DNA of 23,838 nt. Origin: Spirochaetales bacterium UBA6872 (GTDB lineage: Bacteria; Spirochaetota; Spirochaetia; Sphaerochaetales; Sphaerochaetaceae). Below the pieces are notes generated by a model, which ran no database searches, had not been told where the DNA came from, and worked only from the letters and a program-made list of their open reading frames with translations. Position numbers and translations under genes: made by a program. Of the stretch, positions 13,953-22,691 are shown piece by piece (the stretch's first letter is position 1; every line of letters begins with the position of its first letter). Location: contig DKCO01000022.1 in the NCBI GenBank assembly GCA_002452215.1, positions 76,874 to 100,711 of the forward strand. Reading direction: 5' to 3'.

Positions 13953-15782
13953 TTGAAGTTAGTACTAGGAATATATACAGGGATATCATCAAGTTCTCCA
14001 GTGCCCATATTCGATCGGGCACTTTCCCTGATGTATGAGCCTTTGCTTTATTTCTTGTTCAACAACTCAGGCTACAAGCTCAGCTTGTATCAATCATCTG
14101 CTATGATGAAGCACATCAATAAGCATCGTCCGGAATTCAAAGCGCTTATATCGGCAGCTGCCAAGCGCTCTGATATCGAGATGATCTCAGGCTCCTATTC
14201 GCAAACTGTGCTTTCCCTGATCCCTCCAAAGGAGAGAGCCAACCAGATAGAGAAGATGACAAGTCTTATCAGACGTGACTATGGTGTTTTGCCTAGCATA
14301 TCATTCATGTTCGGGCAGATATGGTCGCCGCTTTATATCTCAACTTTGAAGAACTCTGGAATGGATGGTGTTGTAATCTCTACATACAAAGCAACAGACA
14401 AGGCTCATATCGCAAGCGATTCGTTTGTAATGAATGAACTTGGCAAGCGCATCACGATATATGCAATGAATGACAATGCTTCAGCTCTTGTGTCTTCCTA
14501 TGCCCAGAATGAGATTACTCTTTCTGATTTGGAGGATGGCCTTGTTTCATTGATTGATGGCTACTCGGGCGAAAGCCTTGTTGTTTTCTTGAACATAGAC
14601 CAGCTACTGGAAGGGTCAAGCCGGGATGGAGAGGAAAACGATATAGGAAGGGTTGTTGTACATCTTCTGGAAAGATATAAGGACAATCTTGTTCATCTTG
14701 ATGCATTGAAAATTGCAACACCTGGATATCTTGATTCTGGTTGGTATGGGCGAGATGCTTGGGCAAATGGCTTGAAATCCTTCAATGATATCTTTGTAAG
14801 AAATGAGAATTTTAGATACTTGCTCAATAGATACATTGCGCTTACAGAGTTCTCATCCCGTGGAAACAAGTTGATAAAAAAAGATATATACAGGTATCTT
14901 TTTGACATCTCCACAGGCTCTCTATTTATCCATGATGCAGAGTGCACTCCTATGCGTCTTAGCGAAAGACGATCCTTTTGGGCTTCCATAATAGATGCCG
15001 AAAGCACTCTTTTGGATGAGAGTGGCAATTTGATGCATAAGGAATATGATCTTGAGGAGATGGGCGAGAATGATTACTTCACTTCAAATAAGCTATATAC
15101 AGCTGTATTGTCGCCTCGAGGTGCAAGCGTAGCCGAGTTTGATTACAAAAGCGCTAAAGTAAATATCATGGACACTCGTGTGCAATTTGACAAGCGCTTT
15201 CCTAAAGTGCCTCTCTTGAAGTCTTTCTCAGATATAATCGAGATAGATGGAAGTCAATATTCCACACAAGAGAAGATGTTCCGTGCTGAAGTACTAGACA
15301 GAAAACGCACAGATTTCCAATTCACACTTTCTGATAGCTCATTCCCGCTCTCTATCTCAAAGCATTACAAGATGAGGACAACGACATTCATTTGCGATGT
15401 CTTATTGAAAAACAATACAGATAAGGATATCAAGGGCACATACAACTCGATTGTCTACTTGGACTCCAGGGATATTGAGCTTTTTGGCCAAGAGATGCGA
15501 AAAGAGCTGTTTGCAAAGAAGGTTGTTAATGCAAAGACAGTTCGATATAATTACAGAAACTCAGCTTTGCAAGTTGTATTTTCGTCGATTGGTGAGTTTT
15601 CGCTATCAGAGGAGAATGTAAGCCAAAGCCAATACACATCACTTGGACTAGAGGAGTTCTTCCTCTACAAAAGGCTGTGCTTTTCGTTCGCAATGGACAT
15701 AAAGGCTGGAAGCGAAGCACAGTACAGGCTTGTGCTGAGAGTAAATGAGAGCAAGGAGAATTCAAATGTACATAGAGAATAA
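13953..15782 (+). CDS. GH57-family protein lacking catalytic residues (putative pseudoenzyme)
   Basis: The 609-residue protein aligns by eye with GH57 4-alpha-glucanotransferases and their C-terminal DUF1926-type domain. The segment DIEMISGSYSQTVLSLIP followed by ERANQIEKM matches the GH57 motif-2 region well. Key motifs are lost. The motif-1 HNHQP position reads YTGISSSSP. The motif-3 ERVWQPEL position reads GQIWSPLY, so the nucleophile Glu is Gly121. The acid/base Asp may survive as Asp216 in LNIDQ. The motif-5 Trp region is also changed. It probably does not cleave glycans by the known mechanism; a binding or regulatory role is possible. The start is TTG with GAGG seven bases before it, one base after the rnfB stop; the end overlaps prfB by 17 bases. 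Confidence 0.75.
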   Translation: MKLVLGIYTGISSSSPVPIFDRALSLMYEPLLYFLFNNSGYKLSLYQSSAMMKHINKHRPEFKALISAAAKRSDIEMISGSYSQTVLSLIPPKERANQIEKMTSLIRRDYGVLPSISFMFGQIWSPLYISTLKNSGMDGVVISTYKATDKAHIASDSFVMNELGKRITIYAMNDNASALVSSYAQNEITLSDLEDGLVSLIDGYSGESLVVFLNIDQLLEGSSRDGEENDIGRVVVHLLERYKDNLVHLDALKIATPGYLDSGWYGRDAWANGLKSFNDIFVRNENFRYLLNRYIALTEFSSRGNKLIKKDIYRYLFDISTGSLFIHDAECTPMRLSERRSFWASIIDAESTLLDESGNLMHKEYDLEEMGENDYFTSNKLYTAVLSPRGASVAEFDYKSAKVNIMDTRVQFDKRFPKVPLLKSFSDIIEIDGSQYSTQEKMFRAEVLDRKRTDFQFTLSDSSFPLSISKHYKMRTTTFICDVLLKNNTDKDIKGTYNSIVYLDSRDIELFGQEMRKELFAKKVVNAKTVRYNYRNSALQVVFSSIGEFSLSEENVSQSQYTSLGLEEFFLYKRLCFSFAMDIKAGSEAQYRLVLRVNESKENSNVHRE

Positions 15783-16864
15783 AGCTGTATACGAAAACAT
15801 AAAAGAAGAAGCCTATACTGTATGGAGGCGTCTTTGAACAGGCTGATACTCTTTCTAAGATAAAGAAGCTTGAAGAGAAGACCGGACAAAGCGATTTTTG
15901 GAACAATCCAGATGAATCAAAGAAGGTCTTCGATGAGTTGAACGCTCTCAAGGAGAGCTATTATCCATGGGCTGAGATCATCAATGAAATCGATGAGCTG
16001 GGAGAGCTGATTGATCTCTATTCATCTGAGGATGACGAGGCTTTGGCATCAGAGTTGCAATGCCAGATTGCACAGCTTGAGGAAAAGTTCAAGCCATTGA
16101 AGATCAAGACTCTTCTTGATGGCAAGTTCGACAAGAACAATGTATATCTATCTATCCACTCGGGAGCAGGAGGCACTGAGGCCTCTGATTGGGCTAGCAT
16201 GCTTATGAGGCTATATACTCGCTGGGCAGAGCGCCATGGATTCAAGTATGAGATATTGGACTTGGAGGAGAATGAGGGCGGAATAAAGTCTGTCACAATG
16301 CTCATAAAAGGCGAATATGCATTTGGCTACCTTAAAGGGGAAGCTGGCGTTCATAGACTTGTAAGAATCTCACCATTTGATGCGGCAAAAAGGAGACATA
16401 CATCGTTTGCATCTGTATATGCATCGGCTGAGGTGGATGACGACATAGAGATAGATATCAAGCCGGAGGACTATAGACTCGATACATACCGTGCAGGCGG
16501 TGCTGGTGGGCAGCATGTCAACAAGACAGATTCAGCTGTCAGGATTACGCACTACGCAACTGGTATAGTTGTCCAATGCCAGAATGAGCGAAGCCAATAT
16601 ATGAACAAGGATGTTGCATTCAAGATGCTAAGGGCCAAGCTCTATGAATATTACCAGAAGGAAAAGGAAAAAGAGAAGGAAGCAAATGCTATTGCAAAAA
16701 TGGACATCGCATGGGGGTCCCAGATTCGTAGCTATGTCTTTCAACCTTATACTATGGTAAAGGATCATAGGACGAACTACAGTACTGGAAACATAATCGC
16801 TGTCATGGATGGTGAGATAGATGACTTCATTGAAAGCTATTTGCACTGGCTTAAGAAAGCTTGA
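15766..16864 (+). CDS. prfB: Peptide chain release factor 2, with programmed +1 frameshift
   Basis: RF2 recognises UGA and UAA stop codons and releases the finished peptide. A zero-frame start codon at 15766, with AAGGAG seven bases upstream, opens 23 codons ending CTT TGA at 15832-15837. A +1 shift there (skipping T15835) joins them to the long frame, giving 365 residues, the same length as E. coli RF2. SPF at about 202-204 is the stop-codon-reading motif specific to RF2, and GGQ at 247-249 is the catalytic motif. Read without the shift the gene would lack its N-terminal domain. Expression should be self-limited: plenty of RF2 ends translation at the UGA, scarcity permits the shift. It overlaps the genes on both sides. 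Confidence 0.97.
15823..15837 (+). promoter_or_regulatory. Programmed +1 frameshift site of prfB
   Basis: TGGAGG CGT CTT TGA contains all the classical parts: an internal Shine-Dalgarno-like GGAGG, three bases of spacing, the slippery CTT codon and an in-frame UGA. The layout is the same as in E. coli prfB (AGGGGG TAT CTT TGA). The base after the stop is A here (TGAA); in E. coli it is C. Confidence 0.95.
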
Positions 16865-18044
16865 TCTTTTCTTTCTTTTTTTTGTTGTTCTTGCCACATC
16901 TCTATATAGTGCTGATTTTCGTATTGCAATATGCTCGGATGTGCAAGAATATTCCTCTCTTGTAGAGGATGTATTGGATACTTTGAAAACAACATCATCG
17001 GATCAGGCTCTGGCAAAGCTAAATGAGCGTTTGCAATACGAGAGAGAAAAGCAATACTACATATCATATGACAAATATCTTAGGGATGAGGATTTCTCGT
17101 CATTGGGATCTTTGTCTTTGGACAAGGCTAAAGAAGAGCACTATGCAAATATTGAAGTAGTCAGTCCAGAGTTTAGCGAGGTAGAGAAAGAATATCTTCT
17201 ATCTGGTGATGAGGAGGCTTTCGACTACATAAAGCTTCGAGATGGATATGATATGATCATCTCTATTGCCCTTGTGTCTGATGATGTTCTTCCAGAGATT
17301 GCGCTTTATGTCGATAGCAGGCTTGAGCACCAAGCACTGTATGCTGAAGCGTTGAGGAAGAATGAGGAGGATTTTCTCTTCTCTTTCTTTGGATCTTTGC
17401 TCCTTGGGCCTGATTTTACAGTTGTTGATGTAGATATGCCATCAAATGGAACACTCTACGTCGATGATGAGCAAATCTCAACATATACATCTTGCATAGT
17501 GCTTTCAGAAGGCCTTCATAGCATTTCATATATCATACCAGGATACAAGACAAAGACTTTTGATGTGATAGTCGATAGCTCGACAGAAAAAATCGATCTT
17601 CTTTTAGATAAAATAGAGCAAAATGATTTGACTATTTCGACTGTTCCATTTGATTCAACGCTCTTCTACAACGGATCGCAATTGGATGGGAAAATGATAG
17701 AGAAGGTAGTCTATCCATTTACGATAAGCGCTACTCATGATGGCTTTTCGCTCTATTCGATGCAATCGATGACAGCTGTTGATTCCCTTAAGATCTCCCT
17801 AAAGCCTTTATGGATGGACAGTGAGGATATGATTTCTGAAGCGAAAGGGAACTTTTATATGAATCTCTTTGCGACATTGATGTGTTTTGGTGGATACATA
17901 GCAACACAGAGTGTTGATAATATGGTTGATGAGTACGATATAAAACCAGTTTCTGTTGTTTTATGTGGCATAAGCTTGGTATCATTGGTAAATATGATAG
18001 ATTCGATGTTCGAGTATTTCGATAGTGCAAGAATGGGAATCTAG
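16821..18044 (+). CDS. Secreted or membrane protein with PEGA domains
   Basis: This protein of about 407 residues has a signal peptide (hydrophobic core around 14-30, cleavage probably after LYSA). The next ~170 residues are charged and helical. Two PEGA-type repeats follow: 202-262 (VDMPSNGTLYVDDEQIS to HSISYIIPGYKTKTF) and 270-330 (ISTVPFDSTLFYNGSQL). Two hydrophobic segments near 345-364 and 376-393 end the protein. PEGA domains occur in surface and envelope proteins, often in spirochaetes, without known enzyme activity. The ATG at 16821 lies inside prfB with GGTGAG upstream, giving a 44-base overlap; a TTG at 16830 would give a tighter signal peptide. The gene lies nine bases before ftsY. 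Confidence 0.75.
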   Translation: MTSLKAICTGLRKLDLFFLFFVVLATSLYSADFRIAICSDVQEYSSLVEDVLDTLKTTSSDQALAKLNERLQYEREKQYYISYDKYLRDEDFSSLGSLSLDKAKEEHYANIEVVSPEFSEVEKEYLLSGDEEAFDYIKLRDGYDMIISIALVSDDVLPEIALYVDSRLEHQALYAEALRKNEEDFLFSFFGSLLLGPDFTVVDVDMPSNGTLYVDDEQISTYTSCIVLSEGLHSISYIIPGYKTKTFDVIVDSSTEKIDLLLDKIEQNDLTISTVPFDSTLFYNGSQLDGKMIEKVVYPFTISATHDGFSLYSMQSMTAVDSLKISLKPLWMDSEDMISEAKGNFYMNLFATLMCFGGYIATQSVDNMVDEYDIKPVSVVLCGISLVSLVNMIDSMFEYFDSARMGI

Positions 18045-18053
18045 GAGAAAGAA

Positions 18054-18932
18054 ATGGCATTTTTCAAGAAATTTGGCGAGAAACTAAGGACAATATTCAA
18101 ATCACGTAAGATAGATGAGGAATTTTTCGAGGAGCTTGAGGATACTCTTATAGAAGGGGATCTTGGTTCCAGGCTGACAGATGAAATAGTCGAGACGCTT
18201 AGAAAAGAAGCAAAGGAAAACAAGCTTACAGAAGCGACAGAACTACAAGAGAAGATGAAGCAAATCCTATCAAGATATGTAAAGCCTTATGAGTTTTCTT
18301 TTGACGATAAGCTTGCTGTTTGGATGATTCTTGGTGTAAATGGGGTTGGAAAGACAACGACGATTGCCAAGATGGCAAAGTACTTCACAAAGAGAGGGCA
18401 AAGAGTGCTTTTAGCTGCTGGCGATACTTTCAGGGCAGCTGCTGTCGATCAATTGGAGATACATGCTAATAGGCTTTCTATGAGGATCGTAAAGCAAAGC
18501 ACAGGCTCGGATCCTGGTGCTGTGATTTTTGATGCGATCACTTCTGCTATTGCTCAAAAGGATACTCTTGTTCTTGCTGACACAGCGGGGCGAATGCATA
18601 ACAAAGAGAATTTGATGAAAGAGCTAAAGAAGATGGACAAGATAATCAAGGCAAAGAATATAGCTCCTGACCACTACAAGAAGTTCCTTGTTATCGATGC
18701 AACAACAGGGCAAAATGGACTGTCGCAAGCGATGTTGTTTGATGAGGCTGTAAAACTCGATGGAGTTATTTTGACTAAATATGACTCAGCTGCAAAAGGC
18801 GGTGCGCTTGTCCAAATCGGAAAGTTGTTGTCTCTTCCTATCGTCTTTGTTTGCACAGGCGAGGGATATGACGATATAAAGCCGTTTGACAAAGAAGAAT
18901 ATCTAGATAGCTTGATGGGACTTTCCGATTGA
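18054..18932 (+). CDS. ftsY: Signal recognition particle receptor FtsY
   Basis: FtsY is the SRP-receptor GTPase that docks ribosomes making membrane proteins to the translocon. The 292-residue protein has the NG domain in full: helical N region, the P-loop GVNGVGKTTT (93-102), DTFRAAAVDQL (124-134), the DTAGR switch region, DATTGQNG and the closing TKYDSAAKGG, where most homologues have TKLDGTAKGG. It lacks the long acidic N-terminal A domain of the E. coli protein and starts directly with an amphipathic MAFFKKFGEKL, which may bind membrane lipid. A clear AGGAG precedes the ATG. The stop overlaps the next start as TGATG. Confidence 0.97.
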   Translation: MAFFKKFGEKLRTIFKSRKIDEEFFEELEDTLIEGDLGSRLTDEIVETLRKEAKENKLTEATELQEKMKQILSRYVKPYEFSFDDKLAVWMILGVNGVGKTTTIAKMAKYFTKRGQRVLLAAGDTFRAAAVDQLEIHANRLSMRIVKQSTGSDPGAVIFDAITSAIAQKDTLVLADTAGRMHNKENLMKELKKMDKIIKAKNIAPDHYKKFLVIDATTGQNGLSQAMLFDEAVKLDGVILTKYDSAAKGGALVQIGKLLSLPIVFVCTGEGYDDIKPFDKEEYLDSLMGLSD

Positions 18933-19801
18933 TGAGATATCTAAGCCTCCTTGTTGCATTGTTTCTTCTTCCACTTTCTATACAAGCAACAAACTACAAG
19001 AGCAATGCTCTTGGCCACAGACTGGAGCCAGAGAGCTCAATGACTGGTATAGGATGGGAGCTTGAAGAGGATGATGAAGGCGAGTTCTTGTATCTTGATG
19101 GAAACATCGTCAAATCCAAGAGGATTCTTGATGATGGATATGTGATCAATGATGATGGCTATGAGGAGAGAGTTTTCTTAGATCGAGATGGAAAGATATT
19201 AAGAAGGATAATAGACAATGACGGCCATAAAACAGAGTACAACTACTTCTATGACCAAAAAGAGCTAACAGGCTATACATATTCTGAAAACAACAAGCTG
19301 GTAAAGAAGATTGACTACATATCGAATGGATCGAAGCTATTGGCTGTAAGTGGAAGCGAAAGAGGATATTTTCTATCAGAGTACTATCTATATGACAATG
19401 GCCAGGGTCCTGTAAAGGCTTTTGTCTCTTCAGATGATGTGTATGAGACATTGCCAAATGGGTCCTTGAAAGAGGTTCGAGGCGATACTACATACTACTA
19501 CAATGATCTTGGCAGGATTGAAAAAGAAGAAAGAGCTGACAGCAATACAAGCTACTTCTATGACAATGATGGTGCATTGGAGCGCGTTGAGCGTATCTCA
19601 GGAGAAGAGCGCTTGGTTGAGATTTATAAGGACAGCGAAATTGCTGAGACATATATTTATGAAAAAGGAAGCCTTACAAAGAAGCGTCGAGTACTCGAGT
19701 CAGGAGAGATAGAGGAGATAAGGTACATATCAGGCGAGGAGCGCTATAGAATGGTTTTCGATTCAAATGGCAGGAGGCTGTTGGAGGTTAATGCACTATG
19801 A
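18932..19801 (+). CDS. Secreted protein with YD-like repeats
   Basis: I do not recognise a named family for this 289-residue protein. It begins with a clean signal peptide (MRYLSLLVALFLLPLSIQA). The mature part is rich in Tyr, Asp, Glu and Gly and contains about ten irregular repeats of roughly 20 residues of the form Y-x-Y-(D/N)-x-x-G-x-(L/I)-x-x-x-x-R, for example YYYNDLGRIEKEER and SYFYDNDGALERVER. This resembles YD/RHS repeats or MORN-like beta-strand repeats and predicts an extended beta structure in the periplasm or on the outer membrane. There is no lipobox Cys. It sits between ftsY and the lol genes with TGATG and ATGA junctions, so it may be a client or helper of lipoprotein export. 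That role is inference. Confidence 0.72.
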   Translation: MRYLSLLVALFLLPLSIQATNYKSNALGHRLEPESSMTGIGWELEEDDEGEFLYLDGNIVKSKRILDDGYVINDDGYEERVFLDRDGKILRRIIDNDGHKTEYNYFYDQKELTGYTYSENNKLVKKIDYISNGSKLLAVSGSERGYFLSEYYLYDNGQGPVKAFVSSDDVYETLPNGSLKEVRGDTTYYYNDLGRIEKEERADSNTSYFYDNDGALERVERISGEERLVEIYKDSEIAETYIYEKGSLTKKRRVLESGEIEEIRYISGEERYRMVFDSNGRRLLEVNAL

Positions 19802-20868
19802 TTGGTCTCTTGGCATTCAGATACGCTTTTTCAAAGACAGCACGGCATAGAGCTAGTTCCATACGGATAATCATAGCAACAACTCTTTCGCTTGCTATGG
19901 TTGTAGTTGTCCTTTCTGTAATGGATTATATGCAAACTTCCAGATTCAACGAAATCAGGCGCGTTCGCTCTTTTGATATTGTAGTTTCTGGAAGGCACAA
20001 AGATGAGATTGAGAAACTGTATCCAGATGCAACAGTTTTTGAATATGGAGAAGGAGAGGCTTTGATTTCATCAAGCGCGTTTCTTGTGCGCTATGTTGAT
20101 TCGTTTTACGATGGAGGCGTTCGAATGCTTGTAGGAAATATGGATTCGCTTGCAATTCCATATACGCTTTATAGGCAAAATGAATGTGATAGCTTTATAG
20201 TGTCTCTGATGAGGAAAGGAAAGAGCGGTGTTGTCTTGCCACGATCCGAGAGGATTGGAATTTCGGGAATCTATGCAACATCAATGGGGTATGAATTTGA
20301 TTCAACAACTGTTTTTTTGCCTCTTTCCTTCTCTGATGATAGCACTGTCTTTAAGACAGCAATAAAAGGAATAGACATAAAAGAAAAAGAAAAGCTTGAG
20401 TCCCTTGGATATGATGCAACGACATGGAAGGAAGCTGAATCAGGCCTATATTCGGCTTTTTTGATTGAGAAAGCTATGATGTATGTAGTGCTTGCACTTA
20501 TGTTTGTCATAATCGGAGTATCTATAAAGCAATCTGTGAGGATTTTTTATAGAGAGAAAAGAAAGGAGCGTGCGGAGCTTGAGATACTTGGGCTGGATAA
20601 GAGAGTTGTTGATATGTCATTTCTATTCTCGTTCTTGATTGTCTTTCTCCTGTCGCTTATCCTTTCATATGTTCTTTGCTTGTTTCTTCTTCCTGCTGTG
20701 GAAAAAGCGGGGCAAGTGTTTATTGCACTCAATATGCTTCTTGAGTTTCCTTATGGAGTGTTTTTTTCCTTTTCTTCTATTCTTTTTCTGTTCACTTTGC
20801 TCTTTGCTTTGAATGAAAGCAGGAAAGACAGATTGGTGAGCCTTCTGGAGGTTGTCAATGCAAGATGA
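19798..20868 (+). CDS. lolC: ABC transporter permease, LolC/LolE type
   Basis: The 356-residue protein has the FtsX/LolC-E layout: an N-terminal helix (about 25-44), a large extracytoplasmic domain, then three helices (about 225-245, 270-300, 320-340). The opening LLAFRYAFSK and the KERAELEILGLDKRVV cytoplasmic loop, which contacts the ATPase, match LolC-type permeases. LolCDE extracts lipoproteins from the inner membrane for transfer to the outer-membrane route; a MacB-like role is the alternative, but the order permease-ATPase-permease fits Lol. Start overlaps the previous stop by ATGA; the end overlaps the ATPase gene by 11 bases. Confidence 0.85.
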   Translation: MIGLLAFRYAFSKTARHRASSIRIIIATTLSLAMVVVVLSVMDYMQTSRFNEIRRVRSFDIVVSGRHKDEIEKLYPDATVFEYGEGEALISSSAFLVRYVDSFYDGGVRMLVGNMDSLAIPYTLYRQNECDSFIVSLMRKGKSGVVLPRSERIGISGIYATSMGYEFDSTTVFLPLSFSDDSTVFKTAIKGIDIKEKEKLESLGYDATTWKEAESGLYSAFLIEKAMMYVVLALMFVIIGVSIKQSVRIFYREKRKERAELEILGLDKRVVDMSFLFSFLIVFLLSLILSYVLCLFLLPAVEKAGQVFIALNMLLEFPYGVFFSFSSILFLFTLLFALNESRKDRLVSLLEVVNAR

Positions 20869-21541
20869 GATTTTACGTCTGGAGAATGTCTCCAAGTCAT
20901 ACAAAACAGCTGAAGGTCCTCTTTTGATTCTTGAGAATATATCGCTTACTGTTTCATCTGGCCAGACAGTTTCGATAATAGGCCAATCTGGATGCGGAAA
21001 GTCCACGCTTCTATCTGTTGCAGCGTTGCTTCTTGAAAAGGATAGCGGGAAAATCCTCTACAATGATGTCGATACAGATGAGTTGAGAAAAAACGACATC
21101 GAGAGATTGAGAAGAGAGAGCATGTCGTTTATTTTCCAGAACTCTCTACTGCTTGAGGATTTTTCTGCGCTTGAGAATATTGCAATGCCATTGATGATCC
21201 AAGGCAAGAGCAAGAAAGAAGCTCTCAATGAAGCCCGTAGGTACTTGGATCTCGTCTCTCTTTCATCTCGCGCATCCCATAGGCCAGCTATGCTATCGGG
21301 CGGAGAGAGGCAACGAATTGCGATTGCTCGTGCTCTCTCATCGTCTCCTCAGATAATCTTTGCTGACGAGCCTACAGGGTCGTTGGATGAAAAGAGCGCT
21401 GATGGAGTGTCAAAGCTATTGTTTGATGTTGTAAAGAAAGAGAGAAAAGGAATGCTTTTAGTTACACATAACAATCTTCTTGCACAGTCTTGCGACAAAA
21501 AGTACATCCTAAGAGGTGGAAATCTTGAAAGCCTCGATTGA
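20858..21541 (+). CDS. lolD: Lipoprotein-release ABC transporter ATPase LolD
   Basis: This 227-residue ATPase of the LolD/MacB class has all catalytic motifs: Walker A GQSGCGKST (42-50), Q-loop FIFQNSLLLEDFSALENI, signature LSGGERQR (146-153), Walker B with IIFADEPTGSLD (166-177) and the switch His in VTHN (204). The FQ...L-ED-SALENI region is typical of the lipoprotein-export branch. I start at the ATG at 20858 because GGAGG lies six bases upstream; a TTG at 20852 is less likely. It lies between its two permease genes and overlaps both. Confidence 0.93.
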   Translation: MQDEILRLENVSKSYKTAEGPLLILENISLTVSSGQTVSIIGQSGCGKSTLLSVAALLLEKDSGKILYNDVDTDELRKNDIERLRRESMSFIFQNSLLLEDFSALENIAMPLMIQGKSKKEALNEARRYLDLVSLSSRASHRPAMLSGGERQRIAIARALSSSPQIIFADEPTGSLDEKSADGVSKLLFDVVKKERKGMLLVTHNNLLAQSCDKKYILRGGNLESLD

Positions 21542-22673
21542 TTTCTTTTATTTGAAACGAAAGATTGGATTTGGAATGGACAGGAAGTATGTGCTTTCTA
21601 CTCTTACGCCATTAGTGCTTGTGCTTTTGGTCACATCCATCTTGGTCTTCTCTCTTGTTTTCATCTCATCGATATCGAGTGCAATCGATCGCATGATTGT
21701 ATTGCTGGGCTCCAGTTCATTGGTCTCTGAAAGCAGGATTGATAAATCTTTCTTGCCATCAGGATCGCACATTGATGAAGTAAGGCGAGGAGAGGGGATA
21801 CTTTATAGCGAAAATAGCGAAAGTCTTGTTTATATGAAGGGAGTTGATGAAGATTACTTCAATGAGGAGAGGAGGATTGGATTGAATCTCTCTATTGGCT
21901 CTTTTGAAGGCAATTGGATATTGCTCTCCAAGAACCTTGCATCTGCACTTGGAGTTGCCCAAGGTGAAAAAATGACACTTCTTTTGTATCAAGATGACAT
22001 TGGAAGAACCCGCCCATTTCTTGTTACAGTCTCTGGTGTATTTGACTCAGGTTATGCACAGCTTGACAGATATCTTGCATATGTCGATATTTCGATGATT
22101 GAGAGCAAAAGCGAGAGCTATGAGGTATTGCTTCCATCGAATTTGGATGTCGACAAAGTTGAGCATGAGCTTGAAAGCAAGGGATATGAAATCAGAAACT
22201 ATAAAGACGAATACTCATCGCTTTATGCGAATGTGCAACAGTCTATTGGCATTTTGTATATCATACTTGTCGCAGTTGCGCTTCTTTCTGCTTTTTTCTC
22301 TGTCGATGTTGCTCAAGTATATATTTCGCGTGATAGAAGCGACATAGCATTGATGCGCTTGTTAGGCCTTGGTAGAAGACGCATTTTGTCAATATATTTG
22401 CGCTTGACGATTATATCTGTTTTCTTCGCAAGCCTATTGGGAATAGCAATTGGCATCATCCTTGGGTATCTTTCACCGCTTATAGTAAAGATCATCTCAC
22501 GATTCGAACCGATGATGATGGAATACTACATTAGTTCTTTCTCTGTCAAAATTCCGTTTTTATCTATTTTCCTGATGGTTCTATTGATGCTGTTCTTTGC
22601 ATTCATCTCTCTTGCTGTATCTCTTTCACGCACCGAGAGGGATGAACTTCTTTTGCTTGTAAATAATGTCTAA
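21525..22673 (+). CDS. lolE: ABC transporter permease, second LolC/LolE-type subunit
   Basis: The ~382-residue protein repeats the LolC/E plan: an N-terminal helix (about 25-50), an extracytoplasmic domain of about 170 residues and three C-terminal helices. Its cytoplasmic loop SRDRSDIALMRLLGLGRRRIL is a textbook FtsX/LolE coupling segment, followed by a transmembrane segment with GIAIGIILGYL. It should pair with the upstream permease and LolD. The start is uncertain: GTG at 21516 or TTG at 21525; I prefer 21525, which has GAGG eight bases upstream. The start lies inside lolD (17-base overlap). Confidence 0.88.
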   Translation: MKASIDFFYLKRKIGFGMDRKYVLSTLTPLVLVLLVTSILVFSLVFISSISSAIDRMIVLLGSSSLVSESRIDKSFLPSGSHIDEVRRGEGILYSENSESLVYMKGVDEDYFNEERRIGLNLSIGSFEGNWILLSKNLASALGVAQGEKMTLLLYQDDIGRTRPFLVTVSGVFDSGYAQLDRYLAYVDISMIESKSESYEVLLPSNLDVDKVEHELESKGYEIRNYKDEYSSLYANVQQSIGILYIILVAVALLSAFFSVDVAQVYISRDRSDIALMRLLGLGRRRILSIYLRLTIISVFFASLLGIAIGIILGYLSPLIVKIISRFEPMMMEYYISSFSVKIPFLSIFLMVLLMLFFAFISLAVSLSRTERDELLLLVNNV

Positions 22674-22691
22674 CATTGCTAATCTGGAAAA

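Noticed and set aside
15938..16864. prfB as a shortened 308-residue gene starting at 15938
   Set aside because: The frameshift cassette upstream and the exact 365-residue length of the joined product show that the gene starts at 15766.
18054..18932. FtsY as Ffh (SRP54) or FlhF
   Set aside because: There is no M domain or flagellar-type N-terminus; the N-terminal helices, length and DTFRAAAVDQL fit FtsY.
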